Below are positions 18,343 to 26,333 of a stretch of DNA of 64,000 nucleotides, in pieces (the stretch's first letter is position 1; each line of letters begins with the position of its first letter). The DNA is taken from positions 62,001-126,000 of the forward strand of contig JAVLUO010000005.1 of assembly GCA_031628995.1 (NCBI GenBank). Direction: 5' to 3'. Under the pieces are notes generated by a model. The model saw nothing but the letters and a program-made list of their open reading frames with translations, was not told where the DNA came from and made no database searches. The position numbers and the translations under genes were made by a program. This stretch comes from Bacillota bacterium LX-D. GTDB lineage: Bacteria > Bacillota > DUOV01 > Zhaonellaceae.

Positions 18343-18407
18343 GTCCTCGAGAATGTAAAGAGTTTTGTGTATTTGGTTAAACTTACCATTAAGGGAGATG
18401 ATCATTT

Positions 18408-19088
18408 ATGCAAAACTCTTTTGCTAAAGAACTGGCAAAGGGCTGTAAAAGTGTAGAAGACATTCAAGAAAAACTAAAAGAATTATTTAAAACCACACTA
18501 CAAGAAATTTTAGAAGCTGAAATGGATGAACACCTTGGCTATGAAAAGCATGAACCTTCTGGTGATAATAGTGGAAATAGCCGCAATGGATACAGCAAAA
18601 AAACCATTAAAACCAGGTTTGGCAAATCTGAGCTTGAAATATCTAGAGACCGTAATGCTGAATTTGAGCCGCAAGTCATTAAAAAATATGAAACAACTTC
18701 AAATCAATCAGAAGATCAAATTATCGCTATGTATACCAAGGGCATGTCTACTCCCGATATTGAAGGCCATATGCGCGATATTTATGGAATTGACGTACCA
18801 CCAATTATGGTTAGTAAAATTACAGACAAAATTATGCCAATGATTGTAGAATGACAGTCACGACCCCTAGATCGTATTTACCCTATTGTCTTTCTTGATG
18901 CAATTCACTTTAAAGTTCGCCAGGATAATAGGATAGTAAATAAAGCGGCTTATAATGTTTTAGGTATTACTATGGAAGGACATAATATTACAAAAAAATG
19001 GACCATGCCTATAAGGGAATGGAAAGATTGTATCTCCCAATTTGCAATCTATTTCAGTGATAGAATAGAAACTCAGACAGTAATTTAA
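18408..19088 (+). pseudogene. IS256-family transposase remnant
   Basis: The first 148 codons match the N-terminal region of IS256-type DDE transposases (GYEKHEPSGDNSGNSRNGY, IKKYETTSNQSEDQIIAMY, YGIDVPPIMVSKITDKI). A TGA at 18852 stands where Trp is expected. The frame then continues through DRIYPIVFLDAIHFKVR and NVLGITMEGHN, and jumps to the C-terminal KKWTMPIREWKDCISQFAIYF. About 180 central residues, including catalytic-core parts, are missing compared with the usual ~400. Both lesions make it non-functional. Confidence 0.88.
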
Positions 19089-19124
19089 TGGGGCTTCGCC
19101 CCAAAGTTTATCGCTTTTTTCCAA

Positions 19125-19170
19125 GGATAGCCATAAAAAAAATAGCCACGAAACCGATCCATGGCTATCC
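19125..19170. repeat. 10-bp inverted repeat in debris region
   Basis: GGATAGCCAT (19125-19134) and ATGGCTATCC (19161-19170) form a perfect inverted repeat around 26 bases. A short GGGGCTTCGCCCC hairpin lies just upstream. The 224 bases between the IS256 and IS3 remnants hold no recognisable gene; these repeats may be ends of a vanished element. Confidence 0.5.
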
Positions 19171-19315
19171 TCGTTACTTGCTAGACGATCAGGTTGCTCT
19201 CCAGCAGTTGCCTTATCCTCCTAGCAGGTAATGAATATATTACCCTAAAGCTGGAAAACAATACAAATTAGATTCAAAATATTTAAACGGAAAAATCAAA
19301 TACACAAAATAATTG

Positions 19316-19735
19316 ACACTCCCTTCATTCCATCTGTTAATTTGAACTCTGTTACATCAGTTAGCCATTTTTGGTTTGGTTTATCAGCGTGGAATTCCCT
19401 ATTCAATATATTCTCAGTAGTAATCTGCGGCGTGTTTGGAATATAATTCTTTTTCTTTTTGCGGATAACAGATTTCATGTTAACAGACTTCATTAAATGA
19501 TAAATACGTTTATGGTTATACTTCTTTCCCAGTATTCGGTTTATGTTTAGTTTCATCCTCCGGTACCCGTAAATACCTCGGACCTCCGTGTACAGTTGAA
19601 TCATGACATCAAGAATCACTGCATTTTCCTTATCTGACTCACTCTCTGGACGGTTCAACCATTTATAATAGGCAGAACGAGCAATACCTGCTATTCTACA
19701 TTTCAGTTATTGAGAATCTGGTTTCTTCGTTATAC
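19316..19735 (-). pseudogene. IS3-type transposase orfB remnant
   Basis: The minus strand encodes the opening of an IS3 orfB: a HTH_21-like part (IQLYTEVRGIYGYRRMKLNI), then the start of the rve integrase core REFHADKPNQKWLTDVTEF with its first catalytic Asp. The frame runs directly into the terminal repeat, so the remaining DDE residues are deleted. Near its start, ATGTAGAATAGCAGG lacks bases relative to the expected Met-Cys-Arg-Ile-Ala-Gly codons, a second lesion. Non-functional. Confidence 0.82.
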
Positions 19736-19795
19736 TTTTTAATGGCTGTATATTTATCTTCCCAGTTCGCCTCCTTTCCACTTCTTTTAATTTTT

Positions 19796-20443
19796 TTAAG
19801 AAGCCGTTCTCCATCTGTAACCGTTATTTTCAGCTTCAAGAAGTTTGACCTGTGCAGTAAGTTTTTGGGTTTCTGTCATTTCCTCCAGATCTTTTCGTTT
19901 TCCACGTTGGTCGGTAAGCGCCTCAGATCCGTCTTCTTTATACTTCTTTGTCCAGGTATAAACCTGTTGGTAGGAAACCCCGAACTTCTCCGCGGTTAGT
20001 TGATAATTATCATTATTTGCTATACAGAATGATATTATTTCAACTCTTTCTTCATAAGTTGTTTTTTTACCACTGGTCATGTGTTTATCTCCTTTTGAAT
20101 TATGAGATTTCATTGTTTCATGACCATTGTAACTCTTTATCCATCTTTGAAGAACACTGTGAGATGAAATATGATACTTTTTACAGATTTCATACTGAGA
20201 AGCTCTACCTTCCAGATAATCAGTAACTGCTTGGATTTTTAGGTCACTGTGGTAACAGGTATTTTGGGGTAAACTTTGTAACCCAATTGGACCATAGGTT
20301 TGGTATTTACTTATCCATTGTAAAATAGTGTAACGACTAACGTGTAAAGCGGTAGAAATTTGCTCAATAGTATTAATGCCATTCAAATAATCCTCAACAG
20401 CATTCAATTTTTCTTCAAACGAGGCTTTACTTTTTCTTCCCAC
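19796..20443 (-). pseudogene. IS3-type transposase orfA, frameshifted
   Basis: The 215-residue minus-strand frame contains tandem helix-turn-helix modules (SRYTILQWISKYQTYGPIGL, SHSVLQRWIKSYNGHE, SYQQVYTWTKKYKEDG) of an IS150-type orfA. It should end in a leucine-zipper-like coil, but after KLLEAEN the frame shifts. Restoring one base gives RLQMENGFLKKLKEVERR, so a single-base deletion has truncated it. Confidence 0.82.
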
Positions 20444-20506
20444 AAAAAAACTCCCTTATGGAACAGTTTTATTATTTTAACTGTCTACCATAAAGGGAGC
20501 ATATCA

Positions 20507-20655
20507 ATTCGCCGGTAGCCTTTTCTTGTGTTCCTATATTCCCAAGCCTTGTAATTTTCCATTCCAAGTTTCACAAGGTTATCATGTTTGGTTTTAATTT
20601 TCTTCCTTTGCTTCCAAAAACCGCATTTCTTCGTATCCTTCAAAATTTGGAAATC
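20507..20655 (-). pseudogene. Group II intron maturase C-terminal fragment
   Basis: The minus strand translates as KKCGFWKQRKKIKTKHDNLV followed by KLGMENYKAWEYRNTRKGYR, the C-terminal maturase/DNA-binding part of LtrA-type group II intron proteins. The fragment is cut by the IS3 remnant right after the GYR motif and is eroded upstream of the visible part. No intron RNA domains were recognised beside it. Confidence 0.8.
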
Positions 20656-20704
20656 CCCTATTGTTCAGTCTTCCCACGGCGTATCAAGAGCAAATAAACT
20701 AATA

Positions 20705-20734
20705 AAATTTTAGTTGGCTTTTTTTGCATATAAT
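20705..20734 (+). promoter_or_regulatory. Possible sigma-E promoter of spoIIIA
   Basis: CATATAAT (20727-20734) differs by one base from the sigma-E -10 CATACAAT. AAATTTT lies 15 bases upstream as a weak -35. In Bacillus subtilis the spoIIIA operon is sigma-E dependent. The match was made by eye. Confidence 0.4.
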
Positions 20735-20783
20735 TACCAAATTAATAATACTTATAGTAATGAAGGGAGGGACAACTTCGAAT

Positions 20784-21815
20784 ATGTCTATCATTTATAA
20801 TGCAAATGATTCAAACAATGGAAATATTGCAAGTCGAGTTAAAGGAGAGATAATTTCTCTTTTACCTATAAATTTAAGAAATATATTTGATAAATTGGAT
20901 ACCAACGCTTTTAATGCTTTAGAAGAAATACGTTTCAGGGAGAATAAGCCTTTAATTTTAAAATCTGGTGATGATGAAATTTATTTAAATCAAGATGGTA
21001 TAGTAAATTCAGCTATTAAAGCATATAAAGTTACGTTAGAAGATATTCAAAAAACCTTACATTTAATTAGCCAATGTTCCATTTACGCAATCGAAGAAGA
21101 ATTGCGAAACGGATACTTAACTTTACCTGGTGGTCATCGTGTAGGTTTTGTAGGTGAAGTAGTGCTGGATAACGGAAAGGCTAAATCTTTGAAACATATC
21201 TCCAGTTTAAATATACGTTTAGCAAAAGAAGTTTTAGGATGTGCGGACAAAGTTATGCCGTATTTGTATGATGAAAAAAATAATAGAGCATATCATACAT
21301 TGATTGTCTCCCCACCTCGTTGCGGAAAAACAACTTTATTAAGAGATATTATTAGGCAATTTAGCAATGGAGTAAGCAAAAAAAACATTGGCTTTAACGT
21401 TGGTTTAGTAGATGAGCGTTCAGAAATTGCTGCTTGCTACCTGGGTTCAGTACAAAATAATGTTGGGATAAGAACTGATGTTTTAGATGGATGTTCTAAA
21501 GCAGAAGGAATGCTGATGCTGGTAAGGTCCATGTCACCACAAATAATTGCTACTGATGAAATAGGACGTGTAGAAGATGTCCAAGCCCTGGAAGAAATTA
21601 TTAATTCAGGAGTTACTGTAATAACTACAGTGCATGGTTATAACGTACATGATATTCAACAGCGTCCCAGCTTGCAAGCTTTAATCAATAGAAAAATATT
21701 TGATAGATATATAATACTAGGCAGAACTTTAGGGCCTGGGACAATAGAAGAAATTCTAGATGCTAAGACTAATTCCAATTTGATAACAAGGCCAATTCAA
21801 GGAGGGGGTGTGTGA
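20784..21815 (+). CDS. spoIIIAA: Stage III sporulation protein AA
   Basis: AAA-type secretion ATPase of the SpoIIIA-SpoIIQ channel between mother cell and forespore. The 343 residues carry Walker A SPPRCGKTTLLRDI, VGLVDERSEIA, and Walker B with PQIIATDEIG. ATG 20784 follows GGGAGG by 13 bases; longer in-frame reading begins inside the likely promoter. It is the first of eight spoIIIA genes, all present and in the standard order. Confidence 0.95.
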   Translation: MSIIYNANDSNNGNIASRVKGEIISLLPINLRNIFDKLDTNAFNALEEIRFRENKPLILKSGDDEIYLNQDGIVNSAIKAYKVTLEDIQKTLHLISQCSIYAIEEELRNGYLTLPGGHRVGFVGEVVLDNGKAKSLKHISSLNIRLAKEVLGCADKVMPYLYDEKNNRAYHTLIVSPPRCGKTTLLRDIIRQFSNGVSKKNIGFNVGLVDERSEIAACYLGSVQNNVGIRTDVLDGCSKAEGMLMLVRSMSPQIIATDEIGRVEDVQALEEIINSGVTVITTVHGYNVHDIQQRPSLQALINRKIFDRYIILGRTLGPGTIEEILDAKTNSNLITRPIQGGGV

Positions 21816-22333
21816 TGTTAAAAATCATTGGTGCGCTGTTAGTAATTATAGTATGCAGCCTATTTGGCTTTCGCATTGGAAAGTACTTTCAGCTAAGACC
21901 AATTCAGCTTAGAGAGTTAAGATCGTTGTTAAATCTATTAGAAACAGAAATAGTCTATGCTTCTACACCTTTGCCTATAGCTTTAGAAAAATTAGCTCAT
22001 AGATGTTCAAAGCCTCTTGATACATTATTTTTAACTACAAGAGAAGGATTATTGTCTGGCTACGGGTTAACTGCGGCTGAAGCTTGGGAAAAGGGAGTAG
22101 CTAAAATTAAAAATGTAATAATGCTTGATCCAGAAGATTTGTCAATTCTAAACGATTTTGGTATGGGTTTAGGTAGTTCTGATAAACAGGAACAAATTAA
22201 ACATTTAGAACTAACTAAAGAATATTTAAAACAGCAAGAGTACAAAGCAGAACAAAAAAAAGTACAAAACGAACGTTTATGTAAAACCATGGGATTCTTA
22301 ACGGGAATGATAATTGTCTTAATAATGTACTAA
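21815..22333 (+). CDS. spoIIIAB: Stage III sporulation protein AB
   Basis: The 172-residue protein has an N-terminal transmembrane segment (residues 3-17), a soluble helical domain with LRELRSLLNLLETEIVYAST, and a C-terminal hydrophobic tail. It resembles the GspF-like platform subunit of the SpoIIIA complex. The ATG overlaps the spoIIIAA stop by one base, behind GGAGGGGG. Confidence 0.93.
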   Translation: MLKIIGALLVIIVCSLFGFRIGKYFQLRPIQLRELRSLLNLLETEIVYASTPLPIALEKLAHRCSKPLDTLFLTTREGLLSGYGLTAAEAWEKGVAKIKNVIMLDPEDLSILNDFGMGLGSSDKQEQIKHLELTKEYLKQQEYKAEQKKVQNERLCKTMGFLTGMIIVLIMY

Positions 22334-22348
22334 AAGTGAGGTGGAACA

Positions 22349-22558
22349 ATGATTAACTTAATGGATATTGGACTAATTTTTCAAATAGCAGCCATTGCAA
22401 TTATTACAACAATTTTCTACACGTTTTTAAAACAGGCTGGTCGAGAAGAGTACGCTTACTTATCCCTTGTGGTAGCGATAGCTATCGTATTAATCCAAGT
22501 TGTACCCGTAATTACTAAATTGTTTAGAGCAGTTGAGCAGGTTTTTCAGTTGTATTAA
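22349..22558 (+). CDS. spoIIIAC: Stage III sporulation protein AC
   Basis: A 69-residue membrane protein with two hydrophobic helices (about 8-26 and 37-57), the normal size for SpoIIIAC. The ending TKLFRAVEQVF is family-like. It lies between spoIIIAB and spoIIIAD with GAGGTG upstream. Confidence 0.92.
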   Translation: MINLMDIGLIFQIAAIAIITTIFYTFLKQAGREEYAYLSLVVAIAIVLIQVVPVITKLFRAVEQVFQLY

Positions 22559-22597
22559 TAATAATTTATGCAGTAGCTCCTGAAAGGTGGATTATTA

Positions 22598-22987
22598 ATG
22601 GATATTATACAAATTGTTGCCCTGGGATTAGTTGCAACGATTATTATAGTATTCTTAAAACAGAGCAATGCTTCTGCAAATGCTCTCTTAATTAGTGCAA
22701 TAGTTGGAGTAATCATCTTCTTAACTATGATAGGAAAAATCGGTTATTGTATTAGAATTTTACAAGATTTGGCCAATAGAGCAAATGTTAATCAATATTA
22801 CTTAGGAACGATTTTAAAAATAATTGGGATAGCTTATATTGCAGAATTTGCAGCTCAAGTATGCAGAGATGCTGGTGAAAGTTCAATTGGTGGCAGAATA
22901 GAATTTGCTGCAAAAATAATTGTCATGGTTTTAGCAATGCCAATAATCGCTGCTGTTTTAGAGTCAATTATTCGTCTTTTACCTTAA
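22598..22987 (+). CDS. spoIIIAD: Stage III sporulation protein AD
   Basis: A 129-residue protein with several membrane helices and the family block IAYIAEFAAQVCRDAGESSI, followed by GGRIEFAAKIIVMVLAMPI. It is a membrane subunit of the SpoIIIA channel. GAAAGG lies before the ATG. Confidence 0.93.
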   Translation: MDIIQIVALGLVATIIIVFLKQSNASANALLISAIVGVIIFLTMIGKIGYCIRILQDLANRANVNQYYLGTILKIIGIAYIAEFAAQVCRDAGESSIGGRIEFAAKIIVMVLAMPIIAAVLESIIRLLP

Positions 22988-23002
22988 GGAGTGAATTTTA
23001 AG

Positions 23003-24166
23003 TTGAGGTTAAAACTATTACGAATCATTACAACTGGACTGCTGCTATACTTTGTTTTAATTAGTAACGCTTTTGCTAGTCAAGATATTTCCAGTTTGCC
23101 TAGCAAGGAAATGGAAAATTTAGATTTATCCCAAATTGAATCTTATATTAATCAAGTAGATAGGGATGTTGGTAAATATCTTCCTGATTTGGATCTATCC
23201 AGGATGTTTGAGGATTTAAAACAAGGAAAATTAAAAATTGATTTACAATCCTTTTTTCCTGGATTACTAAATTACTTTTGGTCAGAAATATTGGTTAACA
23301 TTAATTTGCTAGGCATTTTAATTGTGTTAGCAGTATTATATGCTGTGCTAGAAAATATTCATTATGCGTTTGCAGAAAACAGTCTAAGTAAAATTACCTT
23401 TTGGGTATGTGGGCTGGCCTTACTTACCATAGCTTTGGGGAGCTTTACATTTACTATAGGAATCGCTAGGGAAACAGTTGATAAAATGGTAAGCTTCTTT
23501 AATTCATTGCTACCCCTATTAATTACATTAATTGTTTCAGTAGGTCATTTTTCATCTGCAGCCCTTTTAAACCCTGTAACTTTAGCTTCAACTGCATTTT
23601 TTAGCAACATTATAAACCAAATAGTTATTCCTTTAATCTACATTAGTTCTGTGCTCTTTATTTTAGACCATATAAATGATCGTTTTAAGGTAACTTATCT
23701 AGCAAAATTGTGTAAGGATGTATCTATGTGGATTATAGGTCTATCCTTAACTATTTATATTGGTATTTTAGGTATACAGGGTATAGCAGGCGGTGTAACT
23801 GATGGAATAGCATTAAAAACTGCTAAATTTGCTACTGGAAATTTTATACCTGTAGTCGGAGGCTTTTTATCCGATGCTTTAGAGACTGTAGTTGGTACAT
23901 CGCTACTTATAAAAAGTGGTGTTTCAATGATAGGAATGCTTCTTATTATTTTAATTTGTATTTTCCCAATGTTAAAAATTTTATCAGTAGTCATAATTTA
24001 TCGAGTAGCTGCGGCTTTGGTACAGCCCTTTGGAGCCAAGCCTATTGCTGAAGCCTTACAGACGATAGGTAATTGTTTGTTACTAGTTTTTGGTGCAGTT
24101 GCTTCCATTGCTCTTATGCTGTTTATGGCCCTGAGTATAATGGTCAAGGTAGGAAGACCCTTTTAA
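23003..24166 (+). CDS. spoIIIAE: Stage III sporulation protein AE
   Basis: A 387-residue polytopic membrane protein with a cleavable signal (LLLYFVLISNAFAS) and about eight helices. Typical SpoIIIAE blocks include VTDGIALKTAKFATGNFIP and FGAKPIAEAL. The start is TTG 23003, about 9 bases after AAGGAGTG; GTG 22991 lies inside that ribosome site. It forms part of the channel membrane module. Confidence 0.93.
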   Translation: MRLKLLRIITTGLLLYFVLISNAFASQDISSLPSKEMENLDLSQIESYINQVDRDVGKYLPDLDLSRMFEDLKQGKLKIDLQSFFPGLLNYFWSEILVNINLLGILIVLAVLYAVLENIHYAFAENSLSKITFWVCGLALLTIALGSFTFTIGIARETVDKMVSFFNSLLPLLITLIVSVGHFSSAALLNPVTLASTAFFSNIINQIVIPLIYISSVLFILDHINDRFKVTYLAKLCKDVSMWIIGLSLTIYIGILGIQGIAGGVTDGIALKTAKFATGNFIPVVGGFLSDALETVVGTSLLIKSGVSMIGMLLIILICIFPMLKILSVVIIYRVAAALVQPFGAKPIAEALQTIGNCLLLVFGAVASIALMLFMALSIMVKVGRPF

Positions 24167-24191
24167 TATATAGATCACAAAGGGTGATATT

Positions 24192-24791
24192 ATGGAATTG
24201 ATTAAAGAGATTGCGAGGAACATTATTCTTATAGTTTTTTTTGCAGGGGTTTTAGAAATATTTTTACCGGTAAGAACATCTGTTGGAAAATACTTGCAAC
24301 TTGTTATGGGTTTGTTCGTAATAATTACTATTATATCTCCTATAGTTAAATATTTTGATCAAAATACATTTTTAGAAACATTAACTGATGCGGTACAACA
24401 AACAAAATCAAATGATATTATTTTTCAACAAGGAGTTGAGCTGAAAAAACAAAATGAATCACTAGCTGTGCAATCTGCAGTTGAAAAAATTCAAAAACAA
24501 GCAACTGCATTAGCACAACTTGTGCCAGGAGTAGATAAAGCTGAAGCAAAAGTAGATATATATCAAGATGGACAGACACTACAACTAAAATCAATTAAAG
24601 TATTTGCATCTGTAGAAGAATTAGAAACTTCTCAACAGTCCAGTGAAGTTGAAACAGTTTCTGTTGATCTTAAAACAAATGAAAAAAAAGATGCACATGT
24701 TTCCAGCCAAAAAACAAAACAACTGCTAGTTGAAACAATTGCTGGGTTTTATTCTTTGCGTCCGGAACAAGTTCAAATAGTTATTAAATAA
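24192..24791 (+). CDS. spoIIIAF: Stage III sporulation protein AF
   Basis: A 199-residue protein with two N-terminal transmembrane helices (about 10-27 and 33-52) and a soluble C-terminal ring-building-like domain ending GFYSLRPEQVQIVIK. Length and position match SpoIIIAF. The ATG follows AAGGGTGAT. Confidence 0.91.
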   Translation: MELIKEIARNIILIVFFAGVLEIFLPVRTSVGKYLQLVMGLFVIITIISPIVKYFDQNTFLETLTDAVQQTKSNDIIFQQGVELKKQNESLAVQSAVEKIQKQATALAQLVPGVDKAEAKVDIYQDGQTLQLKSIKVFASVEELETSQQSSEVETVSVDLKTNEKKDAHVSSQKTKQLLVETIAGFYSLRPEQVQIVIK

Positions 24792-24808
24792 TAAAGGAGG
24801 AGTTAGAA

Positions 24809-25402
24809 ATGGTGCCTTTCAAATTTAACATTAAAGAATTTAAATCCTTTCCCGTTCTTTTAGCTATGTTAGTAATTGGAATCGCACTTCTAATACCCTG
24901 GCACAATAATAAAAACGAGCAGGGTATAATATCAACCAACGCTAATAGTTCTATCGACAATGACGTAAATGATAATAATAAAAAATCGTCCAGTGATTTA
25001 GATAATTTAGAAAAAAATTTAGAATTACGCTTGCAAAAAAGTCTTAGCCAAATTGAGGGTGCTGGTAATGTTGACGTGACAGTTATTTTGTCCTCCGGGC
25101 CCAAATACGACTATGCTGTTAATGTCAATAAAAATGTTAAATCTGTGAGTGAAAAAGATCAAAGCGGAGGGACAAGAGTTACTACGGAAAATACGGAAGA
25201 TGGTCAGCTTGTTGTCTTACAATCAAGTAATACAGGAAATGAAGTCCCTGTGATAGCACAAGAATTCAAACCAGATGTCAAAGGAGTTTTAGTAATAGCA
25301 GCAGGAGCCAATAATCCTTTAACAAAAGAAAAATTAGCTAAAGCTGTTGAAACTCTGCTTGATGTAGAACCGTATAAAGTAGATATACAAGCAAAAGAAT
25401 AG
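24809..25402 (+). CDS. spoIIIAG: Stage III sporulation protein AG
   Basis: One N-terminal transmembrane helix (about residues 15-30), a low-complexity Asn/Asp/Ser linker, then the ring-building domain LQKSLSQIEGAGNVDVTVIL, ending VKGVLVIAAGANNPLTKEKL. SpoIIIAG forms a large ring in the intermembrane space. A GGAGG site precedes the ATG. Confidence 0.94.
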   Translation: MVPFKFNIKEFKSFPVLLAMLVIGIALLIPWHNNKNEQGIISTNANSSIDNDVNDNNKKSSSDLDNLEKNLELRLQKSLSQIEGAGNVDVTVILSSGPKYDYAVNVNKNVKSVSEKDQSGGTRVTTENTEDGQLVVLQSSNTGNEVPVIAQEFKPDVKGVLVIAAGANNPLTKEKLAKAVETLLDVEPYKVDIQAKE

Positions 25403-25413
25403 GAGGGTACAAA

Positions 25414-25971
25414 TTGACTATATTTACTAATAAAAAATTACTGAGTTCTTTTTTGCTGATCTTATTAGCAATGGTTGTACTTATTGGTTATCACGGAAGC
25501 AAAAATAAAAGTGTTAATACAATTAATGGGCAAAACAGTATAGTTAATGAAGAAAAAAATTCAGTTAATACAAAAACTAAATTAAATAGTGAAAGTGACA
25601 CTTCTATTAAAAAGTCAAACGAAGATTTTTTTGTGGAGTATAGACTAGAGAGAGATAAAAATCGTAGTCGCCAAATTGAATTACTTATGCATACTATCGT
25701 TAACAACCCTAATTCTGGGCAAAAGGAAAGAGCGGAAGCACAGAAGAAAATATTAGATTTAACGAGTATGTCGGAACAAGAAATAAAGTTAGAAAATTTG
25801 TTGAAGGCTAAAGGTTATAATGAAGCGGCCCTATTTATTCAATCAAAATCGGTTATTGTAATTGTTCAAGGTGCTAATTTTACCGATAGTGACGCATTAA
25901 AAATTAGTGATTTAGTAAACCGTACAATAGGCTATCCGTTTGAACAGATTACCATTATCCCTAAAGTTTAA
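25414..25971 (+). CDS. spoIIIAH: Stage III sporulation protein AH
   Basis: The 185 residues have an N-terminal transmembrane helix, a polar linker, and the SpoIIIAH domain with FFVEYRLERDKNRSRQIELL and KSVIVIVQGANFTDSDALKI. It binds SpoIIQ across the septum; spoIIQ is not in this window. The start is TTG 25414 behind AGGAGGG. Last gene of the operon. Confidence 0.94.
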   Translation: MTIFTNKKLLSSFLLILLAMVVLIGYHGSKNKSVNTINGQNSIVNEEKNSVNTKTKLNSESDTSIKKSNEDFFVEYRLERDKNRSRQIELLMHTIVNNPNSGQKERAEAQKKILDLTSMSEQEIKLENLLKAKGYNEAALFIQSKSVIVIVQGANFTDSDALKISDLVNRTIGYPFEQITIIPKV

Positions 25972-25998
25972 TACAATTATTAAAGAAAATTATTGTTT

Positions 25999-26080
25999 AA
26001 TAGGCAATTTTGTTATTCCTCAGTGGAGCATTTGGCTAGTAAAATAAAGCTAGCTGCGTTGGAATAACTAATTGCCTATT
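25999..26080. repeat. Long structured palindrome downstream of spoIIIAH
   Basis: The 362 bases between spoIIIAH and the next CDS contain this palindrome and a promoter candidate. Outer arms AATAGGCAATT and AATTGCCTATT (11 bp) and inner arms GTTATTCC and GGAATAAC (8 bp) enclose a further small stem (GCTAG/CTAGC). No long T-run follows. It may act as an operon-end structure, a small mobile palindrome, or an RNA element. Confidence 0.6.
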
Positions 26081-26223
26081 TGTTTAACATTTAATTTATA
26101 ATTTTGTGTGTTACTATTAGATAATTAGTAGTTAATTTGTAATAATTTTAAAAATATGTTAGTTTAATTAAAAGTCTAATAAATTTAGTTTTGCAAAAAT
26201 AATGTATACTTAACGAAAACATA

Positions 26224-26253
26224 TTGCTATTACCATTAATGATTTAATATAAT
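26224..26253 (+). promoter_or_regulatory. Sigma-A-like promoter before the carboxylase genes
   Basis: TTGCTA (26224-26229), 18-base spacer, TATAAT (26248-26253). It lies 80 bases before the carboxyltransferase start and after the palindrome. Confidence 0.5.
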
Positions 26254-26333
26254 AAGCATTAACCTGTACATTTAGATTAAGTTAAGCTTAGGGATTATAA
26301 TTAAGAATGATATTATTCAAAGGAGGTAGTTGG

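Larger units (their letters stand above)
19313..20506 (-). mobile_element. Degenerate IS3-family element
   Basis: The element reads on the minus strand. Its ends are related inverted repeats: TGATATGCTCCCTTTAT from 20506 inward and TGACACTCCCTTCAT from 19313 inward. It contains a shifted orfA and a truncated orfB. The total of about 1.2 kb is shorter than a normal 1.4-1.6 kb IS150-like copy because most of the integrase core is deleted next to the 19313 end. A clear target duplication was not found. Confidence 0.82.

Noticed and set aside
19089-19103. GGGGCTTCGCCCC hairpin after the IS256 remnant, considered as a terminator
   Set aside because: The T-run lies 10 bases away and there is no active gene in front; treated as element debris.
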